From JAMCXS01 sp964459065 (GTDB lineage: Bacteria > Acidobacteriota > Terriglobia > UBA7540), in the NCBI GenBank assembly GCA_964459065.1, contig CAYWMN010000139.1, positions 1 to 9,431 on the forward strand: DNA of 9,431 nt, read 5' to 3'. The number at the start of each line of letters is the position of its first letter. The first letter of the stretch is position 1. Below, in pieces: positions 1 through 6,033 of the stretch. The notes under the pieces are model-generated. The model was not told the DNA's origin. It saw only the letters and a program-made list of their open reading frames with translations, and ran no database searches. The position numbers and the translations under genes are program-made.

Positions 1-74
1 GGCAGCGCAAAGCTGCCGTTCAGCGCACCGCCGAGAAAGATAATCGCCATCCCAAGCCAGAAGTGATGGTCCAA
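1..74 (-). CDS. RhaT-like sugar permease, N-terminal fragment (runs off left edge)
   Basis: Reading leftward from a TTG at 74-72 gives 24 residues to the window edge, including FWLGMAIIFLGG and then NGSFALP. A hydrophobic first helix ending in N-G-S-F-x-L-P is what I recall from RhaT-type L-rhamnose/proton symporters of the drug/metabolite transporter superfamily. The TTG start is chosen because a strong AAGGAG (complement of 81-86) lies 6 nt upstream; an in-frame ATG at 50-48 would cut into the first helix and lacks such a site. It lies 58 nt downstream of the GH27 gene on the same strand, so it is probably in the same operon and imports a product of the upstream hydrolases. Only the first membrane segment is visible, so family assignment is tentative and the substrate cannot be stated. 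Confidence 0.6.
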   Translation of the reverse strand, partial: MDHHFWLGMAIIFLGGALNGSFAL

Positions 75-80
75 AGTCTA

Positions 81-86
81 CTCCTT
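81..86 (-). promoter_or_regulatory. Shine-Dalgarno AAGGAG of the RhaT-like gene
   Basis: Minus-strand AAGGAG sits 6 nt before a TTG codon and is the main argument for a non-ATG start. Just upstream, CCTCA (88-92) can pair with TGAGG (97-101), or CCCTCA (87-92) with TGAGGG (105-110). Mutually exclusive hairpins next to the ribosome site are therefore possible but unproven. Confidence 0.55.
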
Positions 87-132
87 CCCTCAGAGCTGAG
101 GCCTTGAGGGCTCCGTTCGCAACAAAGTTCTC

Positions 133-1299
133 TTATTGCAACTTGAGAAGAACAACGCCGTGGCGTGGAACTTGCGCGGTGTAATGCCCGTGGAACACAC
201 CCAGGTTTTTTCTCTCCCAGAGGTTCCGAACCCGGACCGCACCCTTCAGGTCCAGCGCTTTGAAGCTCACGGTGACCGGCAAAGGCGATTCGCTTCGATT
301 AAACAAACCGACGGCCATACGGTGGCCGGAAAGCGGTTTGGCCCAGACTTCAAGAGGCCCCTCCTGCCAGATGCGGCGCCCTTCAATCCCCCTCGGGTCC
401 TGATCCACGGCAATCACTTCCGGATTGGTCAGAATCTTCAGTGTGGCCTCACTCATCCTGGTCAGGTTGTTCCCGGCCAGCAGCGGGGCGGCCAGCAAAC
501 ACCACAAACTCATCTGAGTAAGCTCTTCGTTGTGGTTGAGCCTACCCAGGCCAAGCTGCAGGATGTCAGGATCGTTCCAGTGCCCCGGCCCGGCAAATTT
601 CCCCAGCCCGTTCTGCATGAAGCCATACAGCGAGATACGGTTGTAATCGCCTCCGATGTCGGGCGTTGTGCGCCACATATTGCCGCCCACCGAGGCGCCC
701 CAACGCCACACGCCTTCCAGCCCATACTGGCAAAGGCTGAAGACAATCGGACGGCCGGTGTCGACGAGCGCGTCGTGCATTTTCCTGTAGGCAGCTTGCA
801 TCTGGTCGGGCCGGTACACCTTGCCCGCGCTGCACCAATCGTACTTCAGAAAATCCACGCCCCATTTTGCATAAGTCTCCGCGTCCTGCTTCTCATGCTG
901 ATAGCTGCCCGGGTAGCCGGCGCACGTTGTGGGGCCAGGCGAGGAATAGAGCCCGAACTTCAGTCCCTTGCTGTGAATATAGTCCGCGAGAGCTTTCATA
1001 TCCGGAAAGCGGCTGTTCGGATGGATGAACCCCTGCGCGTCACGCTTGCCTTGCCAGCAATCATCAATATTCACGTACTTGTAGCCGGCCGCTCGCATCC
1101 CGCTTCGCACCAGAGCATCCACGTTGGCCCGAACGACTTCGGCGCTGACCGTGCATTTATATTGATACCAATCGTTCCACCCCATGGGAGGCGTTGCCGC
1201 AAGCTTCAACGTCCCGGCAAAAGACTGCGGGACCGGCCACATGAACACAAAGCCTGCGATGATGAGGCTGACAATCCAGGGTTTTCTATTTTGAATCAT
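133..1299 (-). CDS. secreted GH27 glycosidase, alpha-galactosidase type
   Basis: Predicted 388-residue retaining glycoside hydrolase of family 27, which releases terminal alpha-D-galactose from oligosaccharides or side chains; related members act on alpha-N-acetylgalactosamine or beta-L-arabinopyranose. A signal peptide covers about residues 1-28 (short basic start, hydrophobic core, S-F-A-G), so the enzyme should be exported. The (beta/alpha)8 barrel begins with PPMGWNDW (about 37-44) and NIDDCW (77-82). The nucleophile is expected at Asp154 in KYDWC and the acid/base at Asp214 in WRTTPDIGG; GHWNDPD (239-245) is another family signature. A C-terminal beta domain occupies roughly 305-388. Length is normal for a compact bacterial GH27. 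ATG at 1299 is chosen because GGAG (complement of 1305-1308) is 5 nt away; an adjacent TTG at 1302 would be too close. It follows the sulfatase-like gene by 62 nt. The family call is firm; the exact sugar is not. Confidence 0.93.
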   Translation of the reverse strand: MIQNRKPWIVSLIIAGFVFMWPVPQSFAGTLKLAATPPMGWNDWYQYKCTVSAEVVRANVDALVRSGMRAAGYKYVNIDDCWQGKRDAQGFIHPNSRFPDMKALADYIHSKGLKFGLYSSPGPTTCAGYPGSYQHEKQDAETYAKWGVDFLKYDWCSAGKVYRPDQMQAAYRKMHDALVDTGRPIVFSLCQYGLEGVWRWGASVGGNMWRTTPDIGGDYNRISLYGFMQNGLGKFAGPGHWNDPDILQLGLGRLNHNEELTQMSLWCLLAAPLLAGNNLTRMSEATLKILTNPEVIAVDQDPRGIEGRRIWQEGPLEVWAKPLSGHRMAVGLFNRSESPLPVTVSFKALDLKGAVRVRNLWERKNLGVFHGHYTAQVPRHGVVLLKLQ

Positions 1300-1361
1300 C
1301 AAGGCTCCACTCCGCTCGGCTTAGCCTGCATACTTGTTCGAGGCCGCCGGAGGTCTGTCGC

Positions 1362-3275
1362 TTACCGAGGCGATCCCGGCGCTGCACGGTTATCAAGACG
1401 CACAAACCGGACGCTGCCCGCCTCCACGGCTCCGTCAGCGCGGTTGGTCAGTTTCACAGAAAGCGGGTCATGGAAACGTCCCAGCAAACGCCACTCGCCT
1501 TGCTGCTGATTCTGGTTGATGGGAAATGCCAGCGAGCCGCCCTTGAACCGCACAATGTAATCCGCATCGTCAGCTTGCTTCAATCCCGGTACGCCCGTTC
1601 CACGATAACGCACCAAGACGTTGTACTCGCCAGTCAGCGGCGTATCCGACCGCCAAAGAATGTAGGCGTCGCCAGGTCCCGGCGGCGCCCAATAGACAGG
1701 CCGGCCTGAATCGTTCGGGCTGTGGCCCAGCTCCCACGGGCGCCCCGTCAGTTGATAATCCACGCTGCCCGAGGGCGCAACCGTCAATTGCCGCGGAGCC
1801 AGCGCGTTGAGCGATCTCGAATCCCTTTGCTCCAGCACCGCGAGCCCGATGTTGTTCTTCCAGTCCGGGTACGACTTTGCCTGGCGGATGAGGCTCTGGA
1901 TATGCTGGTCCAGTGCGGCCTTCAGCTTGGCGGATTCCCTGGGAATTTGTCCGCAGATGCTATGAAGTTCCCTCGGGTCCGTCGCCTCGTCGAAGCACTG
2001 AATCTTTCCGGTCCGCATGGTTTCGATCAGTTTGTAACGGACATCCCGAATGGAATATTGCGGCGTCAGGACGCTCTCTTCCGCATAGAGGTAATGGTGC
2101 GGAGGTTTGGATGAAGTCCCTTCAATAATGCCTTTAAGGCTCACGCCGTCCGTGCGAGCCGGAGGCGGCAGGTTTTCAAAAGCCAGAATCGTGGGCAGAA
2201 TGTCGTAATGGCTGGCCAGCACTTTCAACCGCTTGCCTGCGGGAATCCCCGGCCCCCGAAAGATCAACGGAACGTGCAAATCCGCATCATAAACCGACCG
2301 GTGGTCGCCGGTATTAAAGTCGCGAGGATGGGAATAAAGAAGCTGCCCGTGGTCGGACACCAGAATAATGATGGTGTTCTTGTCGAGCCCCAGCGCGCGG
2401 ACGGTGTGGAGCAGTTCACCGATGTAATGGTCCACGTAAAGAATCTTTCCGGCATAAAGCTGTTGCAACCGGCGAATGGCATGAGGATTCTGAAGCTTGG
2501 CAAGAGTGTGGAGCTCATCCTGGTGCCCAGGGTGGATGTCGTCCAGATTGGGGAAATCGTCCGGGCTCTTGAACCGGTCATACGCCGGCGGTTCATTATA
2601 GGGCGCATGCGGTTCCATGTAATGGACCCAGAAGAAAAATCTCTGGCTGCGATGCGCCTTCAGCCATTGCTCGGCCCAGGCGGTCGTCTTGGGCGCCGTC
2701 AGGTAGAAGCTGGTCCGACCGCCGTGTCCCGGCACCGGCAGTTGGTAACCCGGAAAAAACTTGAAACTGTCCCATCCCCGCGTGACCACGTCCCATATGG
2801 ACCAGCAGTTGGCGTTGTCAGCGGCCGTCACCATGCCATGCGGCTTGAGCAATTCAGGGATGATGGGTTTGTGCGGAGAGAGCAGCAGAAACGAAGGAAC
2901 CGAAGGAATGGCGCCGCCAGTAAGCGGCCGCGTGATCGAAGGTCCGCAGCTCTCATAGGGCGGAAGAGTCATCCCATGAACGGTTGGAAACAGCCCCGTC
3001 AGGATGGCACCAAACGAAGGCGTGGTCCACGGCGCCGCCGCGTACGCATGGGTAAACACCGTTCCCTCGCTCGCAAGCCGGTCGATATTGGGCGTATCCG
3101 GATAAGGATAACCGTAAGTATGCATATAGTCGGCCCGCAGCTGATCCGGGGTCACCAAAAGGATATTGTAGGGAGGGCTGGCGCTTCCTTGCGCGGCGCT
3201 CACAAATTGCGCAGAGAGCAGGAATCCGCAGATCAGCATTCCCGCTACCAGCAGTTTCCAAGCGTTCAGTTTCAT
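1362..3275 (-). CDS. secreted sulfatase-fold hydrolase with golvesin-like C-terminal domain
   Basis: Predicted 637-residue exported enzyme of the alkaline phosphatase/sulfatase superfamily. Signal peptide about 1-28. The catalytic domain (about 35-460) has YNILLVTPDQLRAD with Asp44, the nucleophile region APWTTPSFGAILTG (81-94), FFFWVHYMEPHAPY (213-226), metal-ligand SDHG (Asp308, His309) and VPLIFRGPG (335-343). The canonical CxPSR position is Thr84 and the Arg is Phe88, so formylglycine cannot form. Thr nucleophiles are known in phosphotransferases and phosphodiesterases of this superfamily, hence true sulfatase activity is doubtful. Residues about 525-630 (GEYNVLVRYRG, GEWRLLGRF, VKLTNRADGAVEAGSVRFV) resemble the golvesin/xanthan-lyase-like beta-sandwich found on carbohydrate-active enzymes, probably for glycan binding. 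The start is supported by GGGAGG (complement of 3281-3286), 5 nt upstream. It lies between the transporter and GH27 genes, which suggests removal of an anionic substituent before glycosidic cleavage. Confidence 0.88.
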   Translation of the reverse strand: MKLNAWKLLVAGMLICGFLLSAQFVSAAQGSASPPYNILLVTPDQLRADYMHTYGYPYPDTPNIDRLASEGTVFTHAYAAAPWTTPSFGAILTGLFPTVHGMTLPPYESCGPSITRPLTGGAIPSVPSFLLLSPHKPIIPELLKPHGMVTAADNANCWSIWDVVTRGWDSFKFFPGYQLPVPGHGGRTSFYLTAPKTTAWAEQWLKAHRSQRFFFWVHYMEPHAPYNEPPAYDRFKSPDDFPNLDDIHPGHQDELHTLAKLQNPHAIRRLQQLYAGKILYVDHYIGELLHTVRALGLDKNTIIILVSDHGQLLYSHPRDFNTGDHRSVYDADLHVPLIFRGPGIPAGKRLKVLASHYDILPTILAFENLPPPARTDGVSLKGIIEGTSSKPPHHYLYAEESVLTPQYSIRDVRYKLIETMRTGKIQCFDEATDPRELHSICGQIPRESAKLKAALDQHIQSLIRQAKSYPDWKNNIGLAVLEQRDSRSLNALAPRQLTVAPSGSVDYQLTGRPWELGHSPNDSGRPVYWAPPGPGDAYILWRSDTPLTGEYNVLVRYRGTGVPGLKQADDADYIVRFKGGSLAFPINQNQQQGEWRLLGRFHDPLSVKLTNRADGAVEAGSVRFVRLDNRAAPGSPR

Positions 3276-3300
3276 GAGTACCTCCCTGCCCCGGTCCCAA

Positions 3301-3323
3301 ATAAAAAGAGCAGCCTGTGCCGC
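3301..3323 (-). terminator. weak attenuator-like hairpin between transporter and sulfatase genes
   Basis: On the minus strand GCGGC-ACAG-GCTGC (complement of 3310-3323) forms a five-pair stem with one G-U, followed by TCTTTTTAT (3309-3301). The stem is short for a full terminator, and the downstream gene has its own ribosome site. Partial termination that lowers enzyme expression relative to the transporter is the reasonable reading. Confidence 0.28.
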
Positions 3324-3362
3324 AGACGCAACCCCGGATATAGATTTCAGCTCTCTCGCCCG

Positions 3363-4355
3363 CTAAAACTTCACAATCGGAGCAAGCGCAACGCAAAGAA
3401 GCCCGGCAATGAAGAAGATAAACATCAGTGCCAGCAAGCGCCGGGCGCTCTGATCGGCCTGTGCAAACTCCTTCCACACAAAAACGCCCCACACCGCTGA
3501 CACCATGGTTGCTCCCTGACCCAGCGAATAGGACGTAGCAGGGCCAACCATTTTCACATAGGACGCCACAAAATTCGTAATCGTTCCAACAGCCCAGATC
3601 GCGCCTCCCAGCACTCCCCAGAAGTGCAAGGCTTTCGTCCCGCGGAAGTAATCCACCAGCGCGACGGGAGTTCCCGAAACGGGCTTTCGCATCATGAAAT
3701 AGTTGAGCGGAACCGTGCAGATCAGCGCGCCGATCCCAAAAACGTAAGCCACTGTATAAGGGTTCAGGTGGTGCGGCCCGGTCATCCCTTTTACAACGAA
3801 GGGATAACAAAGTCCGATCCCAATCCCGCTAAGAAGGCTCAACACGATCCCCTTGGTGCCCACTTTAAGGTCCGGAGAGATCCTCCGATAGGCGCGAGCG
3901 TCCAGGAAAATCGCCACGCAAACCAGAAAGATTCCGCCGAACAACAGCACGGGATTCCCCGCCGGCGCAAGAATGTAATTGAGGATTGACCCAATGACCA
4001 ATGCCAGGCCGATGCCAATGGGAAAGGCCACCGCCATCCCGGCCATCGCAATTGCGGCCACAAGAAGAATGTTCCCGGCGTTAAAAACGATGCCGCCCAG
4101 GCAGGCCATCAGCAGATGGTATCCATCCGCCGCGCCCAGATTCGTCATGAAACTTTCGGGGCTCGCAGGATTCGTTCGGCCCAGCGTAAATCCCACCAGC
4201 ACCGTGGCCAGCAGAATGCCCCATATGTAGTCCCAGTAATAGAGTTCAAATCGCCAGTTCTTGCAAAGCTTCTGAGTGTTGGCCCAGCTTCCCCAGCAAA
4301 TCATGCTGAGAATCATCATTATCAGGGCAACACTATAGGCATTGGGAACAAACAT
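3363..4355 (-). CDS. GRP/ureide-permease-like sugar transporter (DMT superfamily)
   Basis: A 330-residue, very hydrophobic protein with about ten predicted membrane helices, the size and layout of drug/metabolite transporter superfamily permeases. The N-terminus MFVPNAYSVALIMMILS followed by CWGSWANTQK (20-29), then FELYYWDYIWGILL (36-49), matches what I recall of bacterial proteins annotated as GRP family sugar transporters and of plant ureide permeases. Further helix signatures are NAGNILLVAAIAMAGMAVAFPIGIG (92-116) and GQGATMVSAVWGVFVWKEF (279-297). It should act in the inner membrane as a proton- or gradient-driven importer of a sugar or small polar solute. The start has AGGGGAG six nt upstream (near 4362-4368). 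It is the first gene of the minus-strand operon with secreted hydrolases, so import of a released monosaccharide is inferred. Substrate is unknown. Confidence 0.85.
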   Translation of the reverse strand: MFVPNAYSVALIMMILSMICWGSWANTQKLCKNWRFELYYWDYIWGILLATVLVGFTLGRTNPASPESFMTNLGAADGYHLLMACLGGIVFNAGNILLVAAIAMAGMAVAFPIGIGLALVIGSILNYILAPAGNPVLLFGGIFLVCVAIFLDARAYRRISPDLKVGTKGIVLSLLSGIGIGLCYPFVVKGMTGPHHLNPYTVAYVFGIGALICTVPLNYFMMRKPVSGTPVALVDYFRGTKALHFWGVLGGAIWAVGTITNFVASYVKMVGPATSYSLGQGATMVSAVWGVFVWKEFAQADQSARRLLALMFIFFIAGLLCVALAPIVKF

Positions 4356-4486
4356 GTTCTACTCCCCTGACCCCTGAAATTTTGTTCAGATCCTGCGTCG
4401 CAGCACTTCTCTCAACCCTTCCCGCCTGCACTCGGCGCAACCTGCCGCCAGCTCCCGCCGCGTAATCAGCAACGGCCAGCGCAGGC

Positions 4487-4515
4487 AGCATACGCGGGAG
4501 CAGCCTTAATTGCAA
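4487..4515 (-). promoter_or_regulatory. candidate sigma-70 promoter of the sugar operon
   Basis: On the minus strand TTGCAA (4515-4510) and TATGCT (4492-4487) are separated by exactly 17 nt, each matching four of six consensus bases. Transcription would begin near 4480, leaving about a 125-nt leader before the transporter ATG. No other pair of this quality was noticed upstream of the operon. Prediction by eye only. Confidence 0.42.
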
Positions 4516-4636
4516 CCCACGTTTGAGGTTTATTTCCTGCTCAGCCGGTGCGGTTCGATTGACTCGCCTCAGTCCGTCTGGAATTAGAGATCAGAGATTT
4601 GAGATGACTGATGCCCAACGCACGGCACTGCGGCCT

Positions 4637-4662
4637 GGGATGCGGAAAAAATTTCACATCCC
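4637..4662. repeat. 26-bp imperfect dyad, possible operator
   Basis: GGGATG (4637-4642) is mirrored by CATCCC (4657-4662). Inside, after one mismatch, GGAA (4644-4647) faces TTTC (4652-4655) around an AAAA centre. The symmetry fits a dimeric repressor site or a hairpin with an A-rich loop. It lies about 120 bp upstream of the candidate -35 box of the sugar operon. Confidence 0.35.
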
Positions 4663-4800
4663 ATCCCAAAGTTGCACTCAGAACCCAAGCATTAATCCTC
4701 TCTAAACAGGCTAAGCTACAGAAACATAAGACGCAAACAAAGCCGACTTTGGCAGTCTGCTTGCGCTGTGTAAAGCAGCGCGGCATTCGTTGATTTTGAC

Positions 4801-4817
4801 CTCACGGATCCCGTGAG
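4801..4817. repeat. 17-bp perfect inverted repeat
   Basis: CTCACGG (4801-4807) and CCGTGAG (4811-4817) are exact reverse complements around a 3-bp ATC centre. A second hairpin, GCGCTG (4763-4768) with CAGCGC (4776-4781), lies 20 bp to the left. There is no adjacent T-run, which argues against a terminator; an odd-spaced operator is possible. Confidence 0.4.
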
Positions 4818-5031
4818 CAGGGCCGCAGCATCGAGTGAGTTATCATGAAATCGCCAGGGGGAATTCGGAGCGATATTATCCGAGGATATTGCTGAGTCGT
4901 TCAGTGTTTGGCTCACATCTCCAAGCGACTTTTCACCCTTCATGCGTCGGGCAGCGGGTTCCTTTTTAAACAGTGCGGCCATCGCGCGAGATAGATAACT
5001 CCCAGCAGCGACCGCAGGAATGTGAGGAGAC

Positions 5032-5199
5032 ATGGGAACGATCGTGTTAGCCTTTGCGATAGGATTCATCGTTAGCCAGACCATCGCTGCCTTTCGCATC
5101 AGCCTTTTCAAGGGCAAGATCAAGCTCTACGAGACTTATCTCCATAACCGTCTGGACCAGGGGACCGAACAACTCCGGAAGGGTTTGATCTCTCACTGA
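5032..5199 (+). CDS. small single-span membrane protein, unknown function
   Basis: ATG at 5032 opens a 55-residue frame ending at TGA 5197-5199. Residues 3-20 (TIVLAFAIGFIVSQTIAA) form a credible membrane helix. They are followed by a basic turn (FRISLFKGKIK) and a polar, helix-forming tail (LYETYLHNRLDQGTEQLRKG), the usual plan of small bitopic inner-membrane proteins. Codon use is consistent with coding DNA of this genome (ATC, AAG, CTC, GAG, CTG; about two thirds G or C at third positions). A GAGGAG lies immediately upstream, but only 2-4 nt from the ATG, which is tight. An antisense frame covers the same DNA but has no recognisable motif. No family is recognised. It sits 23 nt before a zinc-ribbon-like ORF on the same strand, and the two may work together. 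Confidence 0.45.
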   Translation: MGTIVLAFAIGFIVSQTIAAFRISLFKGKIKLYETYLHNRLDQGTEQLRKGLISH

Positions 5200-5213
5200 C
5201 AAACGGGTATACT
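5185..5213 (+). promoter_or_regulatory. candidate sigma-70 promoter before the zinc-ribbon ORF
   Basis: TTGATC (5185-5190) and TATACT (5208-5213) are separated by exactly 17 nt; the -10 matches five of six consensus bases and the -35 four of six. A start site is expected near 5220, only a few nt before the TTG at 5223, so the transcript would be essentially leaderless for that ORF. The promoter overlaps the 3' end of the small membrane ORF. Confidence 0.42.
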
Positions 5214-5222
5214 GCCCCCACT

Positions 5223-5414
5223 TTGAATGGTCAATCGAGCAGGCCACAAAATGGGGACGAGTGCCCGTACTGCGATCAGGGAAGATTATGGATATCGCCA
5301 AGCGGAGTGAACCTGATGTGCTGGAAATGCGGCAAGCTCGTGTTGCTGGACGTATCCAAGCCGCCCAAGCCCAAGCAGGGTCGAACGCCCTCGTTGAGTC
5401 ATTCCAACCGCTAG
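5223..5414 (+). CDS. small zinc-ribbon-like protein, hypothetical
   Basis: A 63-residue frame with two Cys pairs, CPYC (Cys14, Cys17) and CWKC (Cys33, Cys36), spaced CxxC-x15-CxxC. This is the geometry of a zinc ribbon, with Gly after the second pair (CWKCGKLVLL) as in typical zinc knuckles. A basic, proline-rich tail follows (KPPKPKQGR). Zinc ribbons of this size often bind nucleic acid or act as small adaptor proteins, but nothing here fixes a function. The start is unsure: the first in-frame start codon is TTG 5223 with no Shine-Dalgarno, and the frame is open back to 5148. A candidate promoter ends 9 nt upstream, so a leaderless message is possible. The ordered Cys pattern is the main reason to think it is real. 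Confidence 0.5.
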   Translation: MNGQSSRPQNGDECPYCDQGRLWISPSGVNLMCWKCGKLVLLDVSKPPKPKQGRTPSLSHSNR

Positions 5415-5640
5415 TTATGCCCTGATGCTGATTGAGGGGAAACGGCGAAAAGCAGGTCCGGTAATATTTACCCACTGTACCCGATTGAAACACAAAATCT
5501 GAATCGCACTCCGAGCGATCTATTATCAACTGTATTATCAATAAGTTACAAATAGACACTTCCCTTCCATAAAGTCCCAAAAATCCCATTTCAGCCTCTC
5601 AGCCTTATTGTAGCCTAGCAATGAAGGCCCATTGACGGCG
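5415..5640. other. AT-rich intergenic stretch
   Basis: No gene is seen. The stretch 5460-5620 is notably AT-richer than its surroundings. It holds GGTAA-TAT-TTACC (5460-5472), two TATTATCAA copies about 12 bp apart near 5522-5543, and CAATG (5619-5623) facing CATTG (5630-5634). It separates the small-ORF pair from the GC-rich structured segment. Confidence 0.4.
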
Positions 5641-5815
5641 CGGCTGCCCGCAAGCCGACCCAGGGCACTCCCACGACCAGCGCGCAGGGCTGTTCCGTTA
5701 CTACGCCCCGCTCCGGGCGGCGACAGGAGGTTCGGGCCGAAGAGGCCTCCACGGTTCGAACACACCGAAGCCGCTTGCCTGCCCCGTCAACGGAACGGTT
5801 CGAGCGCCTGGGCAG
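5641..5815 (+). ncRNA. candidate structured RNA, class unknown
   Basis: The plus strand can fold into a long imperfect helix: 5687-5699 pairs with 5789-5801 (13 pairs, three G-U). Beyond a small internal loop GCGC 5682-5685 pairs with 5804-5807, and CCAG 5677-5680 with 5808-5811 around one bulged base, about 21 pairs in all. Enclosed hairpins are CGCCC/GGGCG (5704-5719), GGAGG/CCTCC (5726-5750) and CGGT/ACCG (5752-5767). A separate hairpin, CGGCT/AGCCG, lies at 5641-5657. The G-U pairs work only on the plus strand. No class (6S, SRP, RNase P, tRNA or a riboswitch) was recognised, there is no terminator T-tract after it, and no energy calculation was made. It may instead be a leader or an old mobile-element remnant. 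Confidence 0.33.
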
Positions 5816-5832
5816 ATAACTCAACTCTCCCC

Positions 5833-5860
5833 TTGACATTCTAGAGAAGCGGCATTAACC
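5833..5860 (+). promoter_or_regulatory. candidate promoter of the efflux operon
   Basis: A perfect -35 box TTGACA (5833-5838) is followed 16-17 nt later by a poor -10 (TTAACC 5855-5860, or TAACCT one base on). A strong -35 with a weak -10 suits an activator- or repressor-controlled gene. The spacer contains the dyad TTCT-AG-AGAA (5839-5848). The leader to the preferred TolC start is about 165 nt. Confidence 0.42.
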
Positions 5861-6033
5861 TCTTGCTGTCGAATGCCTAGGGGAAGCCGGCCCACGGGGG
5901 CGGCGCTCCGGACCGGCAATCAGGATCAGCCATGGACCTTTCGCGCAAAATCGACCTTCGAAAGCAACGCCTCACGCAGAACGCAGGACATCCCTCAGCT
6001 CTACTCATCCACCGGCAAAGGACTCGAGAAAAA

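Larger units (their letters stand above)
4356..5031. other. intergenic region with promoter and several inverted repeats
   Basis: No convincing gene is seen here; the open frames on both strands lack recognisable motifs and good starts. The part nearest 4356 is the probable untranslated leader of the minus-strand sugar operon. Further right there are three exact GAGAT copies at a 7-bp period (4587-4591, 4594-4598, 4601-4605), a 26-bp dyad (4637-4662), a hairpin GCGCTG/CAGCGC (4763-4781) and a 17-bp dyad CTCACGG-ATC-CCGTGAG (4801-4817). None is followed by a T-tract on either strand, so protein-binding or RNA-structural roles are likelier than termination. Confidence 0.5.

Noticed and set aside
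136..1509. 457-codon plus-strand open frame across the GH27 gene
   Set aside because: It is antisense to a gene with clear catalytic motifs, and its translation is rich in Arg, Pro and His with no recognisable domain.
2208..3500. 430-codon plus-strand open frame across the sulfatase-fold gene
   Set aside because: Antisense shadow: the opposite strand carries the metal-site and nucleophile motifs, a signal peptide and a Shine-Dalgarno.
2953..3810. 285-codon minus-strand frame spanning the transporter/sulfatase junction
   Set aside because: Out-of-frame overlap of two convincing genes; Cys/Arg/Gly-rich translation without motifs.
4716..5123. 135-codon minus-strand frame
   Set aside because: No recognisable domain, and it runs through two inverted repeats; probably chance.
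5047..5589. 180-codon minus-strand frame covering the two small plus-strand ORFs
   Set aside because: No motif, no ribosome site and an atypical composition; the plus-strand ORFs show a membrane helix and an ordered Cys pattern instead. It remains the main competing interpretation of this DNA.
5751..5767. GGTTCGAAC resembling a tRNA T-loop
   Set aside because: The flanking bases do not form a five-pair T-stem, and no acceptor or anticodon arm was found on either strand.
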